A stretch of 64,000 nucleotides of DNA from Shewanella sp. GD04112 (GTDB lineage Bacteria; Pseudomonadota; Gammaproteobacteria; Enterobacterales; Shewanellaceae). Below, piece after piece: positions 1-9,690 of the stretch (its first letter is position 1; each line of letters opens with the position of its first letter). Position numbers and translations under genes: made by a program. The notes under the pieces are model-generated. The model saw nothing but the letters and a program-made list of their open reading frames with translations, did not search any database and had not been told where the DNA came from. The stretch spans positions 4,464,001-4,528,000 of the forward strand of contig NZ_JAOEAL010000001.1 of NCBI RefSeq assembly GCF_029835735.1. Reading direction: 5' to 3'.

Positions 1-412
1 CGCACACACAATTTTTTTGAATAGCATCCTCAATTAAATGTAAGTACTTTTGTAAGTCGTTTTTTGCCGAATGTTCAGCGGGAAGGTGCAAAACACGAAT
101 ATGCTCATCTGAGGCCCGCTTCTCCAAGCGTTTCCAAAAAAGTTCATTTCTGTCAGGAAAAAATGTATCAGCATCTAGCAGTTTAGCCAATGGGTTATGT
201 AGAAGAGGAGTTTTTGGATGAGTAAGCCGATATTCACCAGCTCCGCAGCATTCGATAAATGAAGATAGCATATTTAAATCACGATAAGCCGTACGCTCCG
301 TGATATTGAATTTCTCCATTAAATGGAAACGATTGACTGCCCCATGTGTTTGTAATTCAATAAGAATATCAATTAAACGCTCTGCCGAACGGCTCCGTGT
401 TAAATCAGCCAT
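1..412 (-). CDS. WYL-type HTH transcriptional regulator, C-terminus cut by window edge
   Basis: Only the first 137 codons lie in the window; the gene continues past position 1. The start is the ATG at 412-410, giving MADLTRSRSAERLIDIL. Residues of about 5-60 form a DeoR/HTH_11-like winged helix (ITERTAYRDLNML is the recognition-helix region), the usual N-terminal part of WYL-domain regulators. The WYL domain itself would lie outside the window, so the family name rests on the HTH and on context. Such regulators commonly control phage-defence loci, which fits the neighbours. A 7-bp inverted repeat sits just upstream at 459-477 and could be its own operator. Confidence 0.6.
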   Translation of the reverse strand, partial: MADLTRSRSAERLIDILIELQTHGAVNRFHLMEKFNITERTAYRDLNMLSSFIECCGAGEYRLTHPKTPLLHNPLAKLLDADTFFPDRNELFWKRLEKRASDEHIRVLHLPAEHSAKNDLQKYLHLIEDAIQKNCVC

Positions 413-458
413 AAGAATTCACTATTCCTTTTCATCTTATACGCACTATAAATAAAGA

Positions 459-477
459 ACTGACATCCTTTGTCAGT
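459..477. promoter_or_regulatory. Inverted repeat upstream of the WYL-type regulator, possible operator
   Basis: ACTGACA and TGTCAGT form a perfect 7-bp inverted repeat with a 5-nt spacer, 47 bp upstream of the regulator start at 412. The position suits autoregulation. The rest of 413-784 is AT-rich and I see no gene in it. No binding has been shown. Confidence 0.35.
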
Positions 478-720
478 AAATAGACTGATATGAATTTTTA
501 TATTTTATTTGTTTATCAGATTTCATATCCTTAAACAAAAACTCGAGATAAAATTTGAATAGCATCACACTAAATCGGGAAGGTATAAGCATGGTAATCC
601 TTACGCAAGCTTGAATTTGCTACATGCTACACGATAAGAATTAACCTTTGCCAGCCACTAAGATCATATTTTTAGTAAAAATTATACAAAACCATTAGTC
701 CTGCACGCCTCATCCAAAAA

Positions 721-752
721 AAACGAATAAAAAAGCCTCACTAAAGAGGCTT
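721..752 (-). terminator. Rho-independent terminator after the darG remnant
   Basis: Read on the minus strand, a 7-bp stem (AAGCCTC/GAGGCTT, 733-739 with 746-752) with a 6-nt loop is followed by a T-rich run. It lies 33 bp downstream of the stop of the minus-strand remnant at 785-1246. Confidence 0.7.
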
Positions 753-784
753 AACACTATTAGGTCGCTTCAACGAACAACAAA

Positions 785-1246
785 TCAAACTTGTGCTTTT
801 AACTGCAGCCAGCCTTGTTCACATAAGCGTTCCCAAGCTGCAAGAATATGAGCGGGTTTCATTGCGGCCTTTCTCGCATTCCAGCTATGGACCAACTTAA
901 CTAACTCTTCAGCAGACAGTGCAGTATCAGACTCTTGTGTCACAACCCAATGAACCGTTGACAGTAGTTCCATGCCGTTCTGAGACTCATACCCTTCAAT
1001 TAGCTTAGCGACTTTATCAAAACGTTGCTTAGTCTCTGAGTGTTGCTCTAGGAAACCTAAAGCCTCCTTGGCGGCATCATCTTTGAGATCAATAGGTGTC
1101 TCTGGCTTATTCAAACCATCGGCATAACCAGAAATAAAGTGACCTTCCATCTTGGAGCAGGAGCCCCAAGACCAGCTGTGATATATGTCATTACAATTCA
1201 CAGATAAAGCCTGAGCTTTGTAGGAAAACATCAATAAAGTCAACAT
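785..1246 (-). pseudogene. C-terminal remnant of a DarG-type antitoxin
   Basis: DarG is the ADP-ribosyl glycohydrolase antitoxin of the DarTG system, which modifies DNA and defends against phage. Residues of about 32-153 resemble the C-terminal region of DarG: KMEGHFISGYADG, then LIEGYESQNGMELLSTVHWV, then AHILAAWERLCEQGWL near the end. Resemblance starts abruptly at K32 (about position 1153). The first 31 residues do not match, the N-terminal macro domain is missing, and no darT is visible beside it. In frame, a stop lies 11 codons upstream of the first ATG. I read this as a truncated remnant of a lost DarTG locus. Expression of the C-terminal fragment alone is possible because its terminator is intact. 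Confidence 0.6.
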
Positions 1247-1571
1247 ATTGAAATCATTAACATGAGGTAAAGCAATTCATCAGAGTGGATATTCGTCACT
1301 AAGGCGAATCGACGGTTAATGGATTAAGCCTCTTAGCAGCCTTGTATCCCAATTTGAGTGAGGCGCTTGCTTTATGTCATCCATCTTCGCTATTCGCTCA
1401 CAGACTCCCGACTTTCACAAATTTGTTGATTAACCAAACAGCTTGCTATGCCCACACTTCGCCGAGTGCCATTTTGCTGGTAAGGTATGCGCACTTACCC
1501 CATCCTCACAAGCCGGTGCCACGATATCACGGCATCGGCCCAAGTTTTTGTAAAGGGAATACACAGTCACC
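1247..1571. other. Intergenic stretch upstream of hsdM
   Basis: There is no convincing gene here; short open frames at 1342-1714 lack family resemblance and run into hsdM. The stretch should hold the promoter of the restriction operon, but I cannot pick a clear -35/-10 pair. A ribosome binding site, AAGGGA, lies about 12 bp before the hsdM ATG. Confidence 0.5.
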
Positions 1572-4034
1572 ATGGCAATCAAAAAAACCGAACTCTATTC
1601 ATCCCTGTGGGCGAGCTGCGACGAACTGCGTGGCGGTATGGATGCGTCCCAATACAAAGACTATGTACTGACCATGCTGTTTATGAAGTATGTGTCCGAC
1701 AAAGCCAAAAATGACCCCAGTGCCATGATTGATGTGCCCCTTGGCGCCGATTTCAAAGACATGGTCGCCCTCAAGGGTAAGCCCAATATCGGCGAAGGCA
1801 TTAACAAAATCATCGCCAAACTGGCTGAAGAAAACGATTTAAAAAGCGTTATCGACATTGCCGACTTTAACGACGAAGACAAGCTTGGCAAAGGCAAGGA
1901 AATGGTCGACCGCTTAACCAAGTTGGTGGGCATCTTTGAAGGACTGGATTTATCCGGCAACCGCGCCGATGGCGACGACCTGCTCGGCGATGCCTACGAA
2001 TACCTGATGCGCCATTTCGCCACCGAATCAGGCAAATCCAAGGGCCAGTTTTATACCCCGTCGGAAGTCTCCAAAATCCTCGCCAAGGTAATAGGCATTA
2101 ATGCCGGCACCTCCCAGGACAGCACAGTTTACGACCCCACCTGCGGCTCTGGCTCATTGCTGTTAAAAGCCAGCAACGAAGCGCCGCGCGGTTTGTCTAT
2201 TTTCGGTCAGGAAATGGATAACGCCACCAGCGCTTTGGCGCGCATGAACATGATTTTGCACGACAACGTCACCGCAAAAATAGCAAAAGGCAATACGCTG
2301 GCTGCACCTGAATGGAAAGAGACCAACGGCGAGCTAAAAACCTTTGATTTTGCTGTCGCCAACCCGCCGTTTTCCAACAAAAACTGGACCAGCGGCATTA
2401 ACGCCGAACAGGACGAATTCAAACGCTTTAGCTGGGGTGTACCACCTGAGAAAAACGGCGATTACGCCTTTTTACTGCATATCATCAAAAGCTTAAAAAG
2501 CACTGGCAAAGGCGCGGTCATTCTGCCACATGGCGTGTTATTTCGCGGCAATGCCGAAGCCCGCATCCGTGAAAACCTGCTCAAGCAAGGGTATATCAAA
2601 GGCATTATTGGTTTACCGGCCAACCTGTTTTACGGCACCGGCATTCCGGCCTGTATTATTGTTATCGACAAAGAAACCGCCGCAAGCCGCATGCTGAAAG
2701 ACCCGCTCGATTTAAGCAAAACTGAGGGCGGCATTTTTATGGTCGATGCCAGCAAAGGCTTTGCCAAAGACGGCAATAAAAACCGCCTGCGCGCGCAAGA
2801 CATCCACAAAATTGTTGATGTGTTTACCAAGCAGTTGGAGCTCAAAGGCTATAGCCGCTTAGTCAGCTTGCGTGAAATCGCCGGCAACGACTACAACCTC
2901 AACATCCCGCGTTATATCGACAGCAGCGACGGCGAAGACTTGCACGACTTATCCGCCCATTTAGCCGGCGGTATTCCAGAGCGTGACGTCGCTGTCCTCG
3001 ACAACTACTGGCAAGTGTTACCCAGTCTGCGCGACAGCTTATTTGCACCGCTGCGCCCAGGCTATCTCAAAGCCAAAGTCGTGGCGCGTGATGTAAAAAG
3101 TACCATTTTAAACCACAGCGAATTTACCGCCTTTGCCACAATGGCCACAGCACCTTTTGCCAATTGGTTTGCAGAAGCCAAGCTCGATAGCATCGATGGC
3201 AGCGAGCTGCCCAAGGCACTGATTGAGCGCATCAGTGAAGCGTTACTCAGTCGCTATGACAATATCCCGCTCATCAGCAAATACGACGTCTACCAGCTGC
3301 TGATGGATTATTGGGCCGAGGTGATGCAAGACGACGTGTATGTACTGGTGCAAGACGGCTGGGACGCCGGCAAAAAACTACGGGAATTAATTAGCGCCAA
3401 AGGCGATGCAAAAGCGAGTAAAGAAGTCCCTGATTTAGTCATCGGCAAAGCCAAATACAAGGCCGAATTGCTACCGCCAAGCCTCTTGGTTAAGCGCTTT
3501 TTTGCCAGTGAACAAACTAAGCTGGAGCAGCTGCAAGCCGAGCTCGATAGCCTAAGCCAGGAGCTGGAAAGTTATATCGAAGAGCACAGTACAGAAGACG
3601 GCTTACTCGCTGAAGCACTGAACGACAAAGACAAAGTCACCGCAGCTTCGGTGAAAGCCCGCCTGAAACTGGCGCAAGATGCCGACGAGCGCAAAGCCTT
3701 AAAGCATGTGCAGCAACTTTTTGACAGCGAAACCAGCGCCAAAAAAGCCGTCAAAGAGCAACAAGACCAGCTCGACTTATTGGTATTTAAACGCTATGCC
3801 ACGCTGACCATTGACGAAGTAAAAACCTTATTGGTGCAAGACAAATGGCAAGCCACACTGCAAGGCAGCATTCAAGCCGAAATTGAACGTATGGGGCAGC
3901 AACTTGCCAGTCGCGTGAAAGATTTGGAAGAGCGTTATGCCGAACCATTGCCGCAGATTACCCAGTCGGTGGATATATTGAGTGCCAAAGTCGTTGAGCA
4001 TTTGAAATCGATGGGTTTGGAGTGGGCGGTATGA
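1572..4034 (+). CDS. hsdM: Type I restriction-modification DNA methyltransferase subunit with long C-terminal extension
   Basis: HsdM is the adenine-N6 methyltransferase subunit of a type I restriction enzyme; it works with HsdS to methylate and with HsdR to cut. The order is an N-terminal HsdM helical domain (about 1-130), GQFYTPSEV near 158-166, the SAM-binding motif DPTCGSGSLL near 188-197, and the catalytic NPPF at about 263-266, diagnostic of N6-adenine methylation. The protein has 820 residues, while many HsdM proteins have about 500; the extra part from about 500 onward is charged and helical, with coiled-coil-like stretches, and I do not recognise it. The ATG follows AAGGGA. The stop overlaps the next start (ATGA at 4031-4034), so hsdS is translationally coupled. 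Confidence 0.93.
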   Translation: MAIKKTELYSSLWASCDELRGGMDASQYKDYVLTMLFMKYVSDKAKNDPSAMIDVPLGADFKDMVALKGKPNIGEGINKIIAKLAEENDLKSVIDIADFNDEDKLGKGKEMVDRLTKLVGIFEGLDLSGNRADGDDLLGDAYEYLMRHFATESGKSKGQFYTPSEVSKILAKVIGINAGTSQDSTVYDPTCGSGSLLLKASNEAPRGLSIFGQEMDNATSALARMNMILHDNVTAKIAKGNTLAAPEWKETNGELKTFDFAVANPPFSNKNWTSGINAEQDEFKRFSWGVPPEKNGDYAFLLHIIKSLKSTGKGAVILPHGVLFRGNAEARIRENLLKQGYIKGIIGLPANLFYGTGIPACIIVIDKETAASRMLKDPLDLSKTEGGIFMVDASKGFAKDGNKNRLRAQDIHKIVDVFTKQLELKGYSRLVSLREIAGNDYNLNIPRYIDSSDGEDLHDLSAHLAGGIPERDVAVLDNYWQVLPSLRDSLFAPLRPGYLKAKVVARDVKSTILNHSEFTAFATMATAPFANWFAEAKLDSIDGSELPKALIERISEALLSRYDNIPLISKYDVYQLLMDYWAEVMQDDVYVLVQDGWDAGKKLRELISAKGDAKASKEVPDLVIGKAKYKAELLPPSLLVKRFFASEQTKLEQLQAELDSLSQELESYIEEHSTEDGLLAEALNDKDKVTAASVKARLKLAQDADERKALKHVQQLFDSETSAKKAVKEQQDQLDLLVFKRYATLTIDEVKTLLVQDKWQATLQGSIQAEIERMGQQLASRVKDLEERYAEPLPQITQSVDILSAKVVEHLKSMGLEWAV

Positions 4035-5392
4035 CTGTAAATCGGATTTCAGAAGCTAGTGCAAAATATCTAGTCGATTCATCCACAAGTAATGTGCCGG
4101 CTGGATACAAAAAAACAGAAGTTGGGATCATTCCGGAAGATTGGGGTTTTAAGCAAGTTCAAGAGATATGCGATTTTATTGTCCCAGGTAGAAATAAACC
4201 CAGATCATTTGATGGGCATATTCCTTGGATAACAACCCCTGACCTCCAGGGGCGTATTCTTGTTAACTCCTCAAAAATGGGGTTAAAAATTTCCCAAGCC
4301 GAAGCAAAGTTTATTGGTTCAAAAATTGTTCCAGCAGGGTCAGTAATAATGTCTTGTGTTGGTGAACTTGGCATAGTAGCAATTGCTGAAACTGAGATAG
4401 TAATCAATCAACAGCTCCATGCTTTCTTACCTTCGAAAGACATAAATAACTACTTTCTTGCATGCTTACTTCTATCGTTAGAAAAGTATTTTTATAGCGT
4501 GGCAACAAAAACAACGCTTCCATATTTAAATAAGGACCGGTGTAACAGTACTCCTATTTTTATCCCCTCAATGGAAGAACAAGCCGCCATAGCCAATGCC
4601 TTATCGGATGTGGATGCGTTGATTCAGGAATTGGAAAAGCTGATTGCGAAAAAGCAGGCGATTAAAACCGCGACCATGCAACAACTGCTCACCGGCCGCA
4701 CCCGCCTACCACCCTTTGGTTTTGAAAAGAGTGCCCACCACCCCAACGGCCGCAAAAAAGGCTACAAACCTAGCGAACTCGGCGAAATCCCAGAGGATTG
4801 GGAGATTTATCCTCTTTCGTCGATTTGTGATGTTCGAGACGGTACTCATGACTCGCCGAAATATAAAGGCAATGGCATCCCTTTAGTAACGTCAAAAAAT
4901 ATTGTTAACGATGTTTTGGATATGACAGATGTTTCTCTGATTTCATTCGAAGATGCGTTTGAGATAAACAAACGATCCAAAGTTGACAAGGGAGACGTCA
5001 TTATGTCGATGATCGGAAGCGTTGGCAGTGCAGTGCTCTTGCGACAAGCACCTGAATTTTGCATCAAAAACGTTGCTCTCTTTAAACCAAGAAACGTGCT
5101 GGGCGAGTTTTTAGTACAATTAATACGGTCCAAGGTATTTCAAGATTATCTTGCAAATAGTATGGATGGTGGAATACAAAAATTTGTGTCGCTAGGAACG
5201 CTTAGGAGTATGGAGATTGCTTTGCCTACAAAAGAGGAACAATCGACTCTTGCCACAATTTTGTGTGATATGGATGAGGAAATTCAAACCTTAGACCAAC
5301 GCCTAAACAAAACCCGTCAAATAAAACAAGGCATGATGCAAGAGCTGCTGACTGGCAAAACCCGTTTAGTTAAACCCGCTGAGCCAGCCTGA
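4031..5392 (+). CDS. hsdS: Type I restriction-modification specificity subunit
   Basis: HsdS sets the DNA target of the type I complex. It shows the classical two-repeat plan: a first target-recognition domain introduced by GYKKTEVGIIPEDW, a helical spacer (EEQAAIANALSDVDALIQEL and QQLLTGRTRL), a second domain introduced by GYKPSELGEIPEDW, and a second spacer ending QELLTGKTRL. The target sequence cannot be read from this. The frame also opens at a GTG at 4022, but the ATG at 4031 overlaps the hsdM stop as ATGA, so I prefer it. The recognition domains look more AT-rich than the spacers, as expected for exchanged modules. The stop overlaps the next start (TGATG). Confidence 0.92.
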   Translation: MTVNRISEASAKYLVDSSTSNVPAGYKKTEVGIIPEDWGFKQVQEICDFIVPGRNKPRSFDGHIPWITTPDLQGRILVNSSKMGLKISQAEAKFIGSKIVPAGSVIMSCVGELGIVAIAETEIVINQQLHAFLPSKDINNYFLACLLLSLEKYFYSVATKTTLPYLNKDRCNSTPIFIPSMEEQAAIANALSDVDALIQELEKLIAKKQAIKTATMQQLLTGRTRLPPFGFEKSAHHPNGRKKGYKPSELGEIPEDWEIYPLSSICDVRDGTHDSPKYKGNGIPLVTSKNIVNDVLDMTDVSLISFEDAFEINKRSKVDKGDVIMSMIGSVGSAVLLRQAPEFCIKNVALFKPRNVLGEFLVQLIRSKVFQDYLANSMDGGIQKFVSLGTLRSMEIALPTKEEQSTLATILCDMDEEIQTLDQRLNKTRQIKQGMMQELLTGKTRLVKPAEPA

Positions 5393-6177
5393 TGAGTGTG
5401 GGAGCCGCTTGGTTTATTGGCTGGGATGTTGGCGCCTGGCACTGCGACAAAGGCGATAGCCGCGATGCCTTGGTAATACTCAATCACCAAGGCAAGCTGC
5501 TCTGTAAGCCATGGCGTGGCAATTTACGCAGCTGCATTGCGCAAAGTGAAAGTTTTAGCCAGTGGCTGCATGTAGTTGCAGGCTTGTGCGGGCTGGAAAT
5601 GCCTAGCCAAGTGGCGCATGAGCCACATACGGTAACCCTCGCCATTGATACACCGCTTGGGTTTTCCAACGATTTTGTCGCGCTGCTCTCGGGTGCAGCC
5701 ACCACCAAGCCATTTAGCAAATTCAGCGAAAACCCATACCTATACCGCGAAACGGAGCTGCTGTTATTTCAGCACGGCTATAGCCCGCTATCGGCAGTGA
5801 AAGACATGATCGGCAGCCAAGCCACCAAAGGCCTGCATTTCCTGCGCAAATTCGGCTTTACGCCAACCCCAAGCGGCATCTGGCAGCTTAACCAAAGTAG
5901 CCAAAGCCACCAAAACCCTTGCCAACACCGCGCATTTGAAAGTTACCCGACAGTGCTAAAAACCTCAGCCATGGTGGCCCAATACATCGAACAACTGCGC
6001 ACTCAAACCCACTTCGACAGCTGGAACCAAGACAGCCAAGACGCCACCTACTGCGCCATCGCCGCACTGTTACAAACCCAACATCCAGAGTTAATGGCAG
6101 CACCAAATTCTGATGTCACTGCCGAGAGTTGGATCTATGTCCCGAAGGAATGTTTAAGCGATGTTCGCAAAGGCTAA
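5392..6177 (+). CDS. DUF429-like protein inside the restriction operon
   Basis: This 261-residue protein resembles the DUF429 family, thought to adopt an RNase H-like fold. Visible marks are an early Asp (WFIGWDVGAW), AIDTPLGF near residue 85, FESYPTVLK around 183, and DSQDATYCAIAALL around 205-225; the spaced acidic residues match an RNase H-type site. The biochemical function of the family is not known to me. Its ATG overlaps the hsdS stop, so it is translated with the methylase-specificity genes, and about 50 bp separate it from the DUF262 gene. A nucleic-acid role tied to the restriction system is inference only. Confidence 0.55.
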   Translation: MSVGAAWFIGWDVGAWHCDKGDSRDALVILNHQGKLLCKPWRGNLRSCIAQSESFSQWLHVVAGLCGLEMPSQVAHEPHTVTLAIDTPLGFSNDFVALLSGAATTKPFSKFSENPYLYRETELLLFQHGYSPLSAVKDMIGSQATKGLHFLRKFGFTPTPSGIWQLNQSSQSHQNPCQHRAFESYPTVLKTSAMVAQYIEQLRTQTHFDSWNQDSQDATYCAIAALLQTQHPELMAAPNSDVTAESWIYVPKECLSDVRKG

Positions 6178-6227
6178 GTGTTGGTGTAATATGAGTTTTT
6201 CATGCCGATGTAGGGACAAATTAACAC

Positions 6228-7679
6228 TTGGTGAGTAGTACAGAGTTTACTAAAGCTAAAGGGAATAGCGTGCATAACCTAGACAAAGCAATTATCTCAG
6301 TCAGCAAGTTGTTACAGCAGCCCGCGTTGAATATCCCAGCGTATCAGCGGCCGTATAAATGGACACAACAGCACCTTAATGCACTGCTCGATGATATTAA
6401 GCTGCATAGTGACAAATCAGCCTATCGCTTGGGCTCCGTGGTATTTCATTGCCACAGTGAAAATAGCAATGAACGGTTGGATATTGTCGACGGCCAACAG
6501 CGCACCTTGACATTGGTATTGCTGGTGCAAGCTTTACTTGTTGTCCGTTTTGACAGTCTAGTGCGCCAGGATGTGAAAGAGGTGCTTGAGCGTTTACGGC
6601 AGCCTTTAACTGCTTTTTTAAAACGTCAGCACTTTGGTAGTGATATCAGTGCAGATAATTTGCACCAAAACTTTATGGCAGCCAAACGGGCGGTTGCAAG
6701 GCCAGACTTTACTGAGGCGATCATTGATTTTTTGCTGAAGCGCTGTCAAGTCGTTACCTTTGTATTGCAGGACGTTTCGGAAGCATTTCAGTTTTTTGAC
6801 TCGCAAAACGCCCGTGGTCGTGACTTAGAGCCACATGATTTGCTAAAAGCCTTCCATTTACGAGAGTTTTCTCAAGCTGAGAATCATTTAAAAGCACAGT
6901 CAGTTAGCCACTGGGAAAGTTTAGCCAGCGCCGATTTAGCGCAACTATTTGCCACCTATTTGTTTCGGATCCGGCGCTGGGCGCACGGTCAACACGCGCA
7001 GTATTTTAGTAAGACGCAAGTGGATGTGTTCAAAGGTGTCAATCTTGAGCAAACCGGGCTTTACCCATACGTGGAGCCGTTACGCATTGCTCACCATTTT
7101 GTCGACCATTACAACCAAGAATATCAGCGCAAAATCGATCATCAGATCATGACGTTTCCATTTCATCTAGATCAGATGATTATCAATGGGCGGCGTTTTT
7201 TTGAGATGACCAGTCATTATCAGCAAAAAATTGCGAGCATTGTGAATGACGAGCACGCCAATCAACAGCAATCAGCGACCCACTTATTTGGCATGGTCCT
7301 GGATGAAAGGGCTCGTGAAATCCTGCATACCTTGAATACGTATTCCGCCAGAACCCGAACCGGTGATCAGTACATCAGAACGTTGTTCGATTGTGGACTG
7401 ATTTTTTATCTGGATAAATTCGGCACTCATCAAGTATCCCAAGCAATTGAAAAGTTGTTTATTTGGGCGTACCGCTGCCGATTGCACATGCAAGTGGTGC
7501 AACTTGCAACCATGGACAACTATGCACTGGACAACAATGTGTTTGAACGCATTAAACAGGCTGTTAAACCCAGTGATGTGCTGAGTTGGTCATTAAGCAC
7601 GGTAAAAAATGCTGATGTCAAAGGCACTAAGGTCGAAGCGATTAAAGCTCTGTTTTTAAGGCTTGGTTATTATGAATAA
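6228..7679 (+). CDS. DUF262 protein without DUF1524 nuclease domain
   Basis: DUF262 is a ParB/Srx-like NTPase fold found in GmrS and in type IV-like restriction proteins that attack modified phage DNA. The N-terminus carries both diagnostic motifs: IPAYQRPYKW (about 35-44) and DGQQRTLTLVLL (from residue 88). The second half is helical and lacks the EHxxP and NxxxxN motifs of DUF1524, so this subunit probably has no nuclease of its own. The start is TTG at 6228 or GTG at 6231, both after AGGGA. Its last codons overlap the next DUF262 gene by 8 bp, so the two products probably act together. DUF262 genes inside type I operons have been noted elsewhere (RloF-like). Confidence 0.8.
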   Translation: MVSSTEFTKAKGNSVHNLDKAIISVSKLLQQPALNIPAYQRPYKWTQQHLNALLDDIKLHSDKSAYRLGSVVFHCHSENSNERLDIVDGQQRTLTLVLLVQALLVVRFDSLVRQDVKEVLERLRQPLTAFLKRQHFGSDISADNLHQNFMAAKRAVARPDFTEAIIDFLLKRCQVVTFVLQDVSEAFQFFDSQNARGRDLEPHDLLKAFHLREFSQAENHLKAQSVSHWESLASADLAQLFATYLFRIRRWAHGQHAQYFSKTQVDVFKGVNLEQTGLYPYVEPLRIAHHFVDHYNQEYQRKIDHQIMTFPFHLDQMIINGRRFFEMTSHYQQKIASIVNDEHANQQQSATHLFGMVLDERAREILHTLNTYSARTRTGDQYIRTLFDCGLIFYLDKFGTHQVSQAIEKLFIWAYRCRLHMQVVQLATMDNYALDNNVFERIKQAVKPSDVLSWSLSTVKNADVKGTKVEAIKALFLRLGYYE

Positions 7680-9690
7680 TGCAGTACAGAGTTTTACGGT
7701 AAGGGAATTGCTGGTCGATAATTGTCGGTATGTAGTACCTATGTATCAACGCAATTACGCTTGGGGCGAAGCTGAAATCAATCAACTGATCCAGGACGTA
7801 CTGGATTACCAGGAAAAAAGTCAGCGGGAGCGTGCAACACAACCATATTACATTGGTACTTTGGTGGTGTATGAACGCGCGGATGGCAGCCTTGAAGTTA
7901 TTGATGGCCAGCAGCGTTTTACAACATTAACACTACTGGCCATTTGTTTGAAAAGGCTGGCAAAGTTGCCAAGTGCTTTGGTAAAGATGGACTGGTATCA
8001 CAAACCTAACCTGGATTTTGAAAGCAGACCAAAATCATCCCAGACTCTTGCCAGCCTTAGTCAGGGCGTAGACAAACACCACTTGGCAGATACCGAGCAC
8101 AATGAAGACGTGCTAAAAGGTTTTGACCTTTTGGAGAAGGGATTGCAGGCACTGGGTGAGCGGTTAACTGCGTTTTGTGATTACCTGTTCACTCAGGTGC
8201 GAATCGCTAGAGTGCCAGTGCCCAAAGACACTGACCTCAATCATTATTTTGAGGTAATGAATAGCCGGGGCGAGCAACTGGAAAAGCATGAAGTAGTAAA
8301 AGCACGCCTCATGTCCCTTCTGAATAATATCCCCGATAAAAATATCAAAGATGCAAACATGACGTTGCTATCCAAGGTATGGGATGCCACGTCGAATATG
8401 GAACGTTATGTTCAGTATGGTTTTACACCGGCAGAGCGCCATCTGATATTTGGTCAGAATGATTGGGGCCAGTTTACACCGAGTGATTTTAACGAGTTGT
8501 TGGCTACTGCGACAAAACCTACAAGTAATGATGAGTCCAAACAGCAAGAAACAATTGAACGCTCATTAGAGAACATTCTTACGGTGCCGCCAGTTTCTGC
8601 AACACAAGCCGACGACAAAACACCAGTGCCTGAGCGGTTTAACAGTGTGATCAATTTTTCCAACTTTTTACTGCAGGTGTTAAGAGTTTGGACGGGTAAA
8701 GACGTTGCACTGGATGATAAACAACTGCTTGATCAGTTTGATAAGCATATTCTGCGATTGCCAGATGCTAGTCGTATTCAGGCCGTACAAGACTTTATCT
8801 TTGCGCTTTTAAAGTGCAAATACCTGTTTGACCAATTCATCATTAAACGCGAGTTTGCTCAAGGTGAGGATAAATGGAGTTTAAAGCGGCTGCATTTCTA
8901 CAATGAGAAGAGCCAAAGTTACATCAATACCTTTGACAGCAGTGCTCAAGACAACAGCGAAGATGGGTATGATGGGGATAATCGCCGAGTTTTGATGCTG
9001 TTGAGCGCTTTGCATGTTTCGACGCCGACTCAGGTGTACAAACATTGGTTAAATGGCGCTTTATTTGCTCTGTATTCAATGCAAAAAGTTACTGCCCAAG
9101 GATACCTGCAGCGGCTTGAGGGCATGGCACGTCAGTTTGTGTATGGCAGATTTTTAAGTGTTGAAGAGCCCGCCGATTACTTCGCAATGATTTACCAGCG
9201 ACAACCTTATAAAGCATTGCAGATCAACCAGCCAGAACTGGCGCAGCGTATGCAGTATGGCGGCATTGAAAACAACTTGGTTTTTAATTATCTGGACTAT
9301 CTGTTGTGGTGCGATGCCTTAGCGAAATGCACAGCAGACACAGTGATCAAACAATTTGAGTTTACCTTTAGAAGCTCAGTTGAACACTTTTACCCGCAGC
9401 ACCCGATAGATGGTCATGCAAAACTTGATGAAAAATCTCTGCATCGTTTTGGTAATTTATGCTTGATAAGCCATAGCAAAAACTCCCGGTTAAGTAATTT
9501 CCAGCCAAAAGCTAAACGAGACCATTTCAGAGCTGCCATCAGTAAAAAGCAAATCGATAGCCTGAAGATATACGAGATGTTTAAGGTGATGGATGGGGCT
9601 GATGATTGGGGGGCATTGCAAATTGAAAAGCACGAACAACAGGTGCTTAACTTGTTCGAGAATGATTCGAAAATTGGAGTTCAAGGATGA
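7672..9690 (+). CDS. DUF262-DUF1524 protein, GmrSD-like restriction nuclease
   Basis: This 672-residue protein joins an N-terminal DUF262 domain (VPMYQRNYAW near residue 22, DGQQRFTTLTLL from 78) to a C-terminal DUF1524 HNH-like domain. The latter shows VEHFYPQHP around H572 and GNLCLISHSKNSRLSN around 595-610. The same architecture occurs in GmrSD, a type IV enzyme that cuts DNA carrying glucosylated hydroxymethylcytosine; whether this protein sees modified DNA is not known. The frame opens at a TTG at 7663, but the ATG at 7672 is the better start. The stop overlaps the hsdR ATG as ATGA, placing a complete type IV-like nuclease between the specificity and restriction genes of a type I system. 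Confidence 0.85.
   Translation: MNNAVQSFTVRELLVDNCRYVVPMYQRNYAWGEAEINQLIQDVLDYQEKSQRERATQPYYIGTLVVYERADGSLEVIDGQQRFTTLTLLAICLKRLAKLPSALVKMDWYHKPNLDFESRPKSSQTLASLSQGVDKHHLADTEHNEDVLKGFDLLEKGLQALGERLTAFCDYLFTQVRIARVPVPKDTDLNHYFEVMNSRGEQLEKHEVVKARLMSLLNNIPDKNIKDANMTLLSKVWDATSNMERYVQYGFTPAERHLIFGQNDWGQFTPSDFNELLATATKPTSNDESKQQETIERSLENILTVPPVSATQADDKTPVPERFNSVINFSNFLLQVLRVWTGKDVALDDKQLLDQFDKHILRLPDASRIQAVQDFIFALLKCKYLFDQFIIKREFAQGEDKWSLKRLHFYNEKSQSYINTFDSSAQDNSEDGYDGDNRRVLMLLSALHVSTPTQVYKHWLNGALFALYSMQKVTAQGYLQRLEGMARQFVYGRFLSVEEPADYFAMIYQRQPYKALQINQPELAQRMQYGGIENNLVFNYLDYLLWCDALAKCTADTVIKQFEFTFRSSVEHFYPQHPIDGHAKLDEKSLHRFGNLCLISHSKNSRLSNFQPKAKRDHFRAAISKKQIDSLKIYEMFKVMDGADDWGALQIEKHEQQVLNLFENDSKIGVQG

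Noticed and set aside
1342..1714. Open frames of 75-109 codons upstream of and into hsdM
   Set aside because: They have no recognisable family, overlap the hsdM start, and have composition unlike the real genes.
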